Positions 9,700-18,700 of a stretch of DNA of 53,366 bases are shown in pieces. This stretch comes from D37C17 sp964551815 (lineage in GTDB: Bacteria > Fidelibacterota > Marinisomatia > SCGC-AAA003-L08 > D37C17): positions 1 to 53,366 of the forward strand of contig CAZKEL010000007.1 of assembly GCA_964551815.1 (NCBI GenBank), in the 5' to 3' direction. The notes beneath the pieces were generated by a model. It saw only the letters and a program-made list of their open reading frames with translations, searched no databases and was not told the origin of the DNA. The stretch's first letter is position 1. Each line of letters opens with the position of its first letter. Made by a program: the position numbers and the translations under genes.

Positions 9700-10023
9700 C
9701 TAATCCACAAATGTTTCCTTCATTACAGATTTCAGTTCTTTTATTTCAGGCTGGGTAAGTCTCCCTAAATTTTTAATGATTCTCCGTATATCAATAGTTC
9801 TAATTTGGTCAATTACAATCCAGCCGATTTTGTTATCGTGTTTTACTTCAATTCTTGTGGGATACTTTTTGGATGTAGTTGTCATAGGGGCAACTATAAT
9901 GGTTCGTAGATATTTATTCATTTCGTTCGGGGAGATAATGACACAGGGTCTGGTCTTTTTTATTTCACTTCCAATTGTTGGTTCAAGATTTACCAAAACA
10001 ATTTGATATTGATTTAAATCCAT
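9700..10023 (-). CDS. mazF: MazF/PemK-family endoribonuclease toxin
   Basis: 107 aa, the usual length of MazF. The N-terminal QYQIVLVNLEPTIGSEIKKTRP motif contains the conserved GxExxKxRP with catalytic Arg25, and VAPMTT at 44-49 gives the conserved Thr48. The family cleaves single-stranded mRNA in the cytoplasm and is neutralised by its partner. It overlaps the upstream antitoxin gene by 10 bp, the classic coupled arrangement. All key residues are present, so it is probably active. Confidence 0.92.
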   Translation of the reverse strand: MDLNQYQIVLVNLEPTIGSEIKKTRPCVIISPNEMNKYLRTIIVAPMTTTSKKYPTRIEVKHDNKIGWIVIDQIRTIDIRRIIKNLGRLTQPEIKELKSVMKETFVD

Positions 10024-10259
10024 TCTTCTATATTTTCATTTTCAAATACATCGTTGAATAAGAGTTGGTCGTCTCCATTTTCATTCATTGCTTTAAATGC
10101 TTTTTCCCAACCTTTTCGTGGATTTGAAATAGGTTTTAATATCAAATATCCTTTTTCAAGAATTAATTCAACCTTATCTTTAATGTTGTATTTTTCAAGC
10201 AAAGTCTTGCTGAGTCTCAAGCCCTTTGAGTTTCCAATTTTTATAATAGATATTTCCAT
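10014..10259 (-). CDS. mazE: MazE-like AbrB/SpoVT-type antitoxin
   Basis: 81 aa. Residues 1-45 (MEISIIKIGNSKGLRLSKTLLEKY...) fit the swapped-hairpin AbrB DNA-binding fold, with the 'IGNSKGLRLSK' signature of MazE. The acidic C-terminus (NGDDQLLFNDVFENENIEEW) is the kind of extended tail that occupies the MazF RNA-binding groove. It should repress its own operon together with MazF. It is first in the operon and overlaps the toxin start. Confidence 0.9.
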   Translation of the reverse strand: MEISIIKIGNSKGLRLSKTLLEKYNIKDKVELILEKGYLILKPISNPRKGWEKAFKAMNENGDDQLLFNDVFENENIEEWI

Positions 10260-10445
10260 ATTATTTACCTCTAATAAGTAATTACAAAGTTAATACATTA
10301 TAAAGTGGAAATAAAAGATTATTTTTGTTTAATGCTGTTTTACCTTCACCTGCTTGCCTGCCCGCTTCTGGTTAACCGGGAGGGTCAGCCTGCCCATGGA
10401 AGTTGCAGGCAGGCAGGCGTGTCCATTCGTGGTAATAAGTGGAAT

Positions 10446-10472
10446 GAGACTCTTTGTTTCTCAAAGTGGCAG
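10446..10472. repeat. Copy 2 of the 27-bp intergenic repeat flanking the mazEF-like pair
   Basis: GAGACTCTTTGTTTCTCAAA followed by GTGGCAG; see the copy at 9466-9492. It is preceded, as in the first copy, by a GC-rich 'GCCTGCCCG...AACCGGG' segment (10354-10412) with several GCAGGCAGGC motifs. Confidence 0.7.
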
Positions 10473-10657
10473 AGTAGGAAATTAGGGCTTTGCCTGAGTT
10501 TACCGAATGGGAAGATGTCAAACTTCGCTGTTACGTTAATTTTCACCAACAATAGATAATCAATTTCCTTTGTTACGGTAGTTTCATTAATTATTGTGGT
10601 TGAAATTTGTATAAAATATGAATTTTCTTCTCTAAAGAAAGTCGTTTAACTCCTTTT

Positions 10658-10673
10658 TGTGATTGGTGTCACT
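10658..10673. promoter_or_regulatory. CRP/FNR-like palindromic site
   Basis: TGTGA-TTGGTG-TCACT matches the CRP-type consensus TGTGA-N6-TCACA in 9 of 10 arm positions. It lies about 240 bp before the S74 start. The protein at 37413-40508 shows that cyclic-nucleotide-binding domains exist in this genome, but no CRP gene is in the window, so the factor is unknown. Confidence 0.4.
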
Positions 10674-10910
10674 TTTTTCATCTGTTGGGGTTTTGTTGGG
10701 GTGACATGGGTGTTGAAATAGTTCTAAATTTTTCCCGGAGGATAGACATACCTATCCCATAGGAGGAGTGGTTTTCCACTTTAGAAAAACGAATGATTTT
10801 CGAGGAGAAATGATTATCCCTCTCGTTGAATATGGAATACTCTCTTTAGTTAAATTTGAAAGATTTGAATGGAAACACAAATTAATACATCAAAAACAGG
10901 AGAAGAAATA

Positions 10911-12395
10911 ATGAAGCGCTCACTTCAATTAATCATATTATTCACCATTTTAACCGGCACAGTATTTGCCCAGGTCATCAATACCCAAGGTATTCTGCGG
11001 GATGCCAATAATCGGGCGGTACCTGACGGTACCTATGAAATTACCTTTCGAATTTACGATGCGGAATCCGGTGGAACAGTACTCTGGACATCCCCTGCGA
11101 ACACAACTGTAGAGGTAGTAAACGGTGTCTATACCACTGCTTTAGAAGTAGGCAGCAGTTTAGGTACTACAGGCGATCAAAATAGTACTGGGTTGTGGCT
11201 CTCCTTACAGATTGGCACTGATATTGAAATGGAACCCCGCCTACGCCTGCATTTAAATACAATTGACCAGATGCAGGTTGCAGCAGGCACTAATTCCATT
11301 CCTTCATCGGGTAATGTCACCATTGGCGGTGGTTCGGATGATGATAAGCAGTTATTTCTTGAGGGTACTTCCAATACTGGGGCTAATCTAGGCTCCGCAA
11401 CCGGGACTTATAAATTATTCATTTCCAAATACAACAATGATGACGGTAAGGTGGTTTACCCGTTTTATGTTCAGGATGAAAATGCATTAGTAGATTTCTG
11501 GTTAAAAAACAGAGCTTCTGCGTCTGCTTCACCCACAGCTTATTTTGCCGGTAGGGTGGGGATTGGGAATACAAGCCCTGGGGAAGAATTAGTGATTTAT
11601 ACCAATGGCAGTGCTTACGCTCAATTCATTAATGATTCTACCGGGACTACTTCATCAGATGGATTTGAAATTGGAGCATACTCATCAGGTTCTGGCAAAA
11701 TATGGAACTTTGAAAATAAAGATATTTATTTTGGAACGAATAATTCTGAAAAATTGAGAATCACTGCAAATGGAAATGTAGGAATTGGGACACCTAATCC
11801 AGATGCTCAACTGCACATTTCCAGCACAAATAATGAGGAAGGTATATTACTTTCCGGTGCAGGGTCAAGTGATAATGGTGGTGGCAGAATATTTTTTAAA
11901 GAATATGCTGCATCAGGAACAGGAAATGGATATGGGTTCAGTGTTGCTTATTCAGGAGCGAATAATGCAAATGGTATAGGTTTGCCAGGTAATACTTTTG
12001 CAATTAAGAATCATTATAATAGTGATTCTGGAGATGTTGCACTGGCAATAAGCAGAAATTCAGGCAACGTGGGGATTGGCACGGGCACCCCCAGCAACCC
12101 CCTCACTGTTTCTGGAAACGCCAACTTTACAGGCGATGTGGGTATTGGCACGGCTAGCCCTACACGGCCACTACATGTTATGACCGACCCCGTTGGGGAC
12201 GGTTCATGGTCCTATGGATTTAAAATGCAGCTACCTGCAAATTCCGCTGCCGGTGCGGATAATTGGTTACATGGGATTAGAAACGAATCCAGTGATGAGG
12301 ACTATATGATTTATAATGCGTCCAGCGGTGGGGGTGGCTGGCTGGTGATAAATTATAATGATGGCCAAACATCAAGCGGTAGTGATAGAAGGTAA
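10911..12395 (+). CDS. Secreted tail-fibre-like protein, N-terminal part of a frameshifted S74 endosialidase-chaperone protein
   Basis: Start chosen at the ATG 10911, which has AGGAG 8 bp upstream and begins a clear signal peptide (MKRSLQLIILFTILTGTVFAQ); an upstream in-frame ATG at 10869 lacks these. After an N-terminal beta-rich domain ('INTQGILRDANNRAVPDGTYE'), there are repeated GNVGIGT-xP motifs typical of tail-fibre-like trimeric proteins. The frame ends in SGSDRR-TAA, exactly where the intramolecular-chaperone motif 'SDRRxKKNI' should continue. The continuation is intact one frame over, so a single base appears to be missing at 12393. This may be a real mutation or a sequencing error next to an A9 run. 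Confidence 0.8.
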   Translation: MKRSLQLIILFTILTGTVFAQVINTQGILRDANNRAVPDGTYEITFRIYDAESGGTVLWTSPANTTVEVVNGVYTTALEVGSSLGTTGDQNSTGLWLSLQIGTDIEMEPRLRLHLNTIDQMQVAAGTNSIPSSGNVTIGGGSDDDKQLFLEGTSNTGANLGSATGTYKLFISKYNNDDGKVVYPFYVQDENALVDFWLKNRASASASPTAYFAGRVGIGNTSPGEELVIYTNGSAYAQFINDSTGTTSSDGFEIGAYSSGSGKIWNFENKDIYFGTNNSEKLRITANGNVGIGTPNPDAQLHISSTNNEEGILLSGAGSSDNGGGRIFFKEYAASGTGNGYGFSVAYSGANNANGIGLPGNTFAIKNHYNSDSGDVALAISRNSGNVGIGTGTPSNPLTVSGNANFTGDVGIGTASPTRPLHVMTDPVGDGSWSYGFKMQLPANSAAGADNWLHGIRNESSDEDYMIYNASSGGGGWLVINYNDGQTSSGSDRR

Positions 12396-12694
12396 AAAAA
12401 AATATTCACTCTCTAAGCAACACCCTTGAGAAAGTATTGCAGTTAAATCCTGCATCCTACCATATGAAAAAACAGGCAGAAAATGATAAGAAAAAAATAG
12501 GTTTTATTGCCCAGGAAGTGGAAGCATTATTCCCTGAATTAGTTAAAGAAAATGATGGGTATTTGGGGTTGACCTACAGCGGTTTTGGAGTACTGGCAAT
12601 TCAAGCCATCAAAGAGCAGCAGGCAGTTATTGACTCTCAGGAAGAACGGATTAATGCCTTGGAAGCCCGTCTTTCTGCCCTGGAGAGCAGGTAA
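12395..12694 (+). pseudogene. C-terminal S74 intramolecular chaperone domain, out of frame with its N-terminus
   Basis: This frame reads KKNIHSLSNTLEKVLQLNPASY, then 'KKKIGFIAQEVEALFPELV' and a C-terminal coiled coil (QQAVIDSQEERINALEARLSALESR). That is the peptidase S74 / endosialidase chaperone domain, which in intact proteins trimerises and cleaves itself off. It carries no plausible start of its own other than a TTG at 12437. It belongs to the gene that starts at 10911. Adding one base just before the A-run at 12394-12402 would restore a single protein of about 594 aa. Confidence 0.82.
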
Positions 12695-12747
12695 GTATTT
12701 ACAGGGAATTATTAAATTGCTGCACATAATAAATTGAGGTAAGTAGA

Positions 12748-15700
12748 ATGAAGAATTTTCTGATAGCATTATTGGTTATTATCTTTTTGGCTGCGGGATT
12801 AGCTCAGGAAGTAAAGTCCGTCAGCAATCACATTGACCTGCGCGGTGGTGGAGGTCAGGTCTATAACAGCGACTCCTCCATGACGGCAACTATAGTGGCA
12901 GGTCTGCCACTGGCTGGTAATACTGCCAGTGCAAACTATAGCGCTCAACTGGGGTTCTACTCTTTCTACCTCCAGGAGCCGGATGCGCCGGTTGTACATG
13001 CCTCCAAAGCCAGTTACCCCAATAAAGTTGAAATCACCTGGAAGCAGGATGTCTTGAGTCCACCCTCCTATAACCGGGCGAATTTTTCCGGTGACGCTGA
13101 TTTGATCACCGGAGCACAGGCATACTTTGACTATAGTGAAACGGGTAATAATGCTGGGAATAATAATGCCGGTAATGACATTTATTGGCTCTACAAAGAC
13201 GGACAGCAATTGGGAGTATATGGCTTTATAGATGAAACATCTCAATTTGCAGCCACACATGAGGGGGCTGCTCCGGATTTTGAGGTAACACCGGGAACTT
13301 TTTATAATTATCAGGTGAAATCTAAAAACAGTTTTGGTATAAACCCTGAGAATGCTTTCAGTGAATTAGGGGAAGATATTGGTTTTATTACCCCCAACGG
13401 AACAGTGAATGGCCTGGTGAAAACCCCCACCAATAATCCCGTCCCCGGCATAAAAGTCAAGATTTCTCCCAATTTAGGCAAATCCTTAAAATTTGACAAT
13501 CAAATACAAAGCTTCGCCCAAATTCAAGATAATCCCAGTCTCAAACCCCAGAACAGCCTTACCTTGGAACTCTGGTTCAAATCCAATTCCAATTCTGGTA
13601 ATTTGATTGCTAAAAGTGATGGCAACAGTGGGCAATATATGCTGGAAATAGAAGATAATAAAGTAAAGGCAACCGTCTATGGGAGTGATAATTCTGCCCA
13701 ATCCCTAATGTCTGCTCAGTCAATTACTCCAGGTGACTGGAATTATACAGCTTTAGTTTTTTCCGGTGCTGAAAGTACATTAAGTTTATTTTTAAACGAT
13801 GAGGAAGGGGTCGAAACTCTTTGCAATTTCAATGAACTATCTGCTGGAAATTTTGCTAATGATGATCTCTATTTAGGCAGCCAACAAGGGGAGTCCGGAT
13901 TTTTCAGTGGTCGTATGGATGAAGTCCGCATTTGGAATGTTGCACGAACAGAGCTTGAAATTTCCAGCTTTTGGGACATATCCATTTCAGGTGATGAGCC
14001 AGGATTGGTAGCCTATTATCAATTTAACGAAGGCTCAGGCACCAAATCTTATAACCGCAGCGCCAGCTTTGATTTCTGGGTGGATTTTGAAGATGGCGGG
14101 GCAGTGTGGTCTGATTATAATGCCCCTGCCGCTAATGCAGGGATTACCGATAATTACGGAAATTACAGTATTTCCGGGATTTACTATGGAGACGGTACCT
14201 CCTTTAACATCATCCCTGAAGGTGAGCATCATGAATTTTCACCAGTACAGAGAACTGTCACCCTTAATGCCAATAATACAGTTGTGGATGAAGTGGACTT
14301 TACCGATATTGCTGTATTAAATGTTACTGGTGATGCGTACTTTAAAGGGACAAGCTGCCCCATTGTGGGAGCCAGCGTCCTCCACGGCACCGATTCCACT
14401 GGTTGGACTTATTTAAATCCCCCTGTTTATACAGATGAAAACGGCCGGTTTAGCATTGAATATTCTCCCATGTCATCTGATAATATAAAACTGGCTATGG
14501 GCCTTGAGGTCACTGAATCTTATACTGACGAAAATCAAAACGGTATTTATGACCCTCCCATTCCTTATTCAGACATTAATAATAATCTGCAATGCGATGC
14601 AGATGAACTTTTCATTGATTTGAATGGAAATAATGTGCAGGATGTAGTGGGCGACGGGGAATATAATGACGAAAATGGCAGTGGATCTTATGAGGCTCCT
14701 GAAGATTTTAATGATGTTAATTCCAACGGTACCTGGGATGATGCAGAATTTTATTATGATATAAATAATAACGGTCAGTTCAATGAAGGTGAACCATTTG
14801 AAGACCTGCCCACATCTCCAGTTTATAACAATACATATGATGAAGGGGAAGAATTTACGGACACCAATGAAAATGGAAATTACGATGAAGGCGAACCTTT
14901 CACAGATAAGCCCTCTGGATTTGAACCCAACGGTGAATATGACTATGCTGAACCCTTTACCGATGGGAACAGTAATGGCCTTTATGATAGTAATGATACT
15001 TTTACTGACAGCAACGGAAATGGTGTTTATGATGCCCCGGAACCCACCACCGGTCTGTATTGTTTTGCCGGAGAAGAATTTAATGACTGGAATGATGATG
15101 GCATACGTACGGTAGCAGAATACGAATTTAAAAATAATTATTTTAATAAATATACTTATGCCGTCAATGAAATTTCTGAACCAATCTTGATACCCGGAGA
15201 ATTTGAGGTTGATTTATCTTATAGGGTCAGTGGCAAAGTGACTGGTGGCACCTGTGATGCAAATATCGGGGAATCGGTAATCAATATTTTGTCATTGAAT
15301 GATTGCTTGGAAGATCAGCAGGTAGAGACTCAGGATGGGGAATACAGTGTAGATTTATTACCCTTACCGTACCATATAAGTGTCAGCAGGGATGGTGAGA
15401 ACCTAGACCCTGCTATCTCCAGTTATTTTACACAGCAATATGGGACCATTCCAATAGACCTGTCTCAAAATATTACATTGGATTTTAATTACCGCTCACC
15501 AATTGAAATTTCCATTGACAATAATTTTCCTGTCTGGGAGGAATGTGAGTCAAACGAACCCTATCATTATTTAGAAAAAAACACCCCACACCATGTATCC
15601 ATTAATGTACAAGAGCGGTATTATGGTGATGATTCATGTCCTGCTGACAGTGGCAGCATTCTGGTGTATGATGATATTCGAGATCAATTTAATAATCCTG

Positions 15701-18700
15701 TGGAAATAAACTATAAAAATGGTTCTGCAAACTATTTTACGAAAGGCGGGAACCCTAATATAAGCGGCGGAGGGGATAAACCCTACCAAAAGCAGCTTTA
15801 TTTGATTGCAGAAAATGAAATTCAGCAGACTACCACAATTTCTGAGTGGGTGTATGTTTTAGGGAATAAACTCAACCCCAGCGAATTTATGTCAGCCACC
15901 CCGGAATTCCCTGTTGTGATATTGCGTGACCCCCCTGGCGACAACAGCTCCAGTTACCTCACCCAAGGTGAGACTTATTGTAGTTCATTCAGTTTTGGAG
16001 TGGGTGTAGCCGGTGAACATAATGTGTTTAAGGAAGTTTCTCTGGCGCCGGACTTTGAATGGTCCACCTTTGGGGTCACTTCAGAATTTGATGCCACGGC
16101 AGAAGTGGGTAGCAGCCTGACTATGGGTCTTTCAACTGAATTTGGCTATGAGACTTCTTTATGTGTGGAAACCAGTGAAACTTATGCAACAGAAAAAGAC
16201 GGTGACGTTTTTGTAGGCGCTTCCCTGGCTATGATCTATGGAATAACTGATGTGGTTACCATTGGTACCCCTTCTGGTGATAGTAACGAAGAAAATAGTT
16301 GTATTCCCTATAAATATAATGACATTTTCATGCATCCCTCCGGAATAAACAGCACCTATATTTTCTCTCAGGGGCATATAATGCGTGAAGTTTTACCAGA
16401 ATTAGAAGAAATTGCGAATAATGAAACCGTGGATGAAGAAGTCAGGGAAGAGGCATTAGATTCCATTGAGATGTGGAACATAGTTTTAAATCATAACGAA
16501 GTTTTGAAGATGATGGGAATACCTATTGAAACAGGCTTAGCTTTTGAAGATGAACCGGATGCTAATTTTCAATTCGCTTCTGGCGCTTCTTATGAATATT
16601 CTACCACCACCACAACCACATCCTCAATATCCTTTGCCGTTGATATGTTTATTAATGCCGAAGTTTATGGTCAGGTAGGGTTAGAATTTAATGGAGTGGG
16701 GGTTGTTGGCGGGTTTTCTACCAGTATTGAAGTATCTACCGGTTTCAGTACCACTTCAGAATCATCCAATGATAAAACAGTAGGAGTATTTTTCTCCGAT
16801 GATGATCCCGGTGATGAATTTTTTACATCCATCAAAATGGACCCTGTCTTTGGAACTCTGATTTTTGACACTCAGGGAGGAAAAAGTTCCTGTCCATTTG
16901 AATATGGGACCAGCCCTGTTCATGGAGTGCAGCTTAGTATAAACCCACCCAACCAAATCAATTTACTTCCGGGTGAAGATGCATTTTTTGATTTTCAGGT
17001 GGATAATATTTCCAATACTCAGGATGATGGTTGGTACTACTTTGATATAGACCCCCTAACCAATCCTAATTCTTTATCCTTTATTAATGGATTACCAGGT
17101 GGTCATTTTCTGTTACCTTATGGCGAATCTGCAAATTTTACTGTTACAACCAGAAAAAACGATGTTGCTTATGACTATAATAACATCAAGTTTGAAGCGT
17201 TTCCAATGTGCGAACTTGAACTTCTGGAAAGTGGAGTTGCTGATAATTATAACTTAAGTTATGCAGATGATTTGTATAATTTGTTTGATGATGCTTTCCT
17301 CAGTGTATCCTGGGCAGAACCCTGTACGGATGTGAGTTTTATTGAAGATACAGATTTGCATGATAACTGGTTTATCAATCAATATGATTCAACTTTCAAC
17401 GTTAATTTTGCTGTTTTAACTGCTCAGCAGGATCATTTTAATAAAGTCAAATTCCAGTATAGAATGACAGCGGAAACCCAAGACCGGGGTGATGGAGAAA
17501 ATAAAGAGGTTCAGGAATTATTCTCAAACAAAGGGAAAGGGAAATTAAATGCAGCCGATGCTGCTGATCTTCGAGGGGAAGAAAATAAACCCGGAATGAT
17601 TCCAGCAGGAAAAAACAGGGATCAAAATAGTGCGAAGGAACCCTGGGAAACCGTAACTCACTCTACATTCAATCGAGATGATGGTGGTGAATCCAGGGAG
17701 TCTTGGATTGATGCTTTTGAGGTCACGAAGGAAGACCTAAATGAAAATGGTACATTTGCTGGCTTATGGGATGTTTCCAATGCCGACCTCCTGCCAGACG
17801 GGCAGTATGAGTTTAGATTGGTTTCGTCCTGTCTGGAAGGAAATTTGTTAAACGAAAACAATCAGCCGTTTCAGGGGGTGATTGACAGAGAAGCACCCAC
17901 AATATTTGGAGAACTGGAACCAGTGGATGGGGTATTAAATGCAAATGACCAGGCATCGGTAACTTTTAATGAGGCCCTGGATTGTAACGCTTTAAATAAT
18001 TCCAATTTTAGATTGTATGATATTTCTACAGGGGACGAAAGAAACTTTGATTTTAGTTGTTCAAATCAGACGATTATCGTTGAGCCTGCTGACCATAATT
18101 CACAAATTGAAAATCATTCATTAAAATTAACCCTCACAGGAATAAAGGATTTTGCAGGAAATAATTCAGTTGCCAATCCCGGAGCTGATGAGAATGATCA
18201 TTACTCTGCAGAATGGGAGTTTTTTGTCAACCGCAATCCCGTGGCCTGGTCTCAAACCAATTATGAAACCGTCAGCTATATTGGGGAAGGGGCATCCTTT
18301 ACCATGAATCTCAACAATATTGGTGCTGCGGCACAATTTTTTGAATTTGGCAATGATTATTCCATACCTGAATGGTTGACGGTAACTCCTCAGTATGGCG
18401 ATATTAATCCGGGAGGAACGGTAGAAATAACAGGCACTATTTCTGAAAACTTGAACTACGGAGAATATTCTGAAACCCTGTATGCCGAATGTCTGGAAGG
18501 GGACGAACCGCTAAACATTACCACTATGGCAATGTGCAGACCTCCGGAATGGAATGTAAACGCACCGGAGTTTGAGCACAGCATGACTATCATTGGGCAG
18601 CTTTCAGTAGAGGGCGAATTATCATTAGATAACTATGATATGGTAGCAGCGATTATAGATAATGAGGTGAGGGGTGTTGGATATCCACAATATTTTCAAT

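Larger units (their letters stand above)
10260..10910. other. Long intergenic region before the S74 gene
   Basis: No convincing gene; an 84-codon frame at 10305-10559 is made mostly of repeat sequence. The left half holds the GC-rich and 27-bp repeats. The right half is AT-rich and probably contains the promoter of the secreted-protein block. Notable are a CRP-like site at 10658-10673 and a small hairpin GGATAG-ACATAC-CTATCC at about 10740-10757. The long leader suggests post-transcriptional control is possible, but no known riboswitch was recognised. Confidence 0.5.

Noticed and set aside
10305..10559. An 84-codon gene between the mazE-like and S74 genes
   Set aside because: The frame is made mostly of GC-rich intergenic repeat and has no ribosome-binding site or recognisable domain.
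12381..12410. Programmed frameshift in the S74 gene
   Set aside because: The stop codon TAA precedes the A-run and no slippery heptamer lies before it, so a simple base loss or error is more likely.
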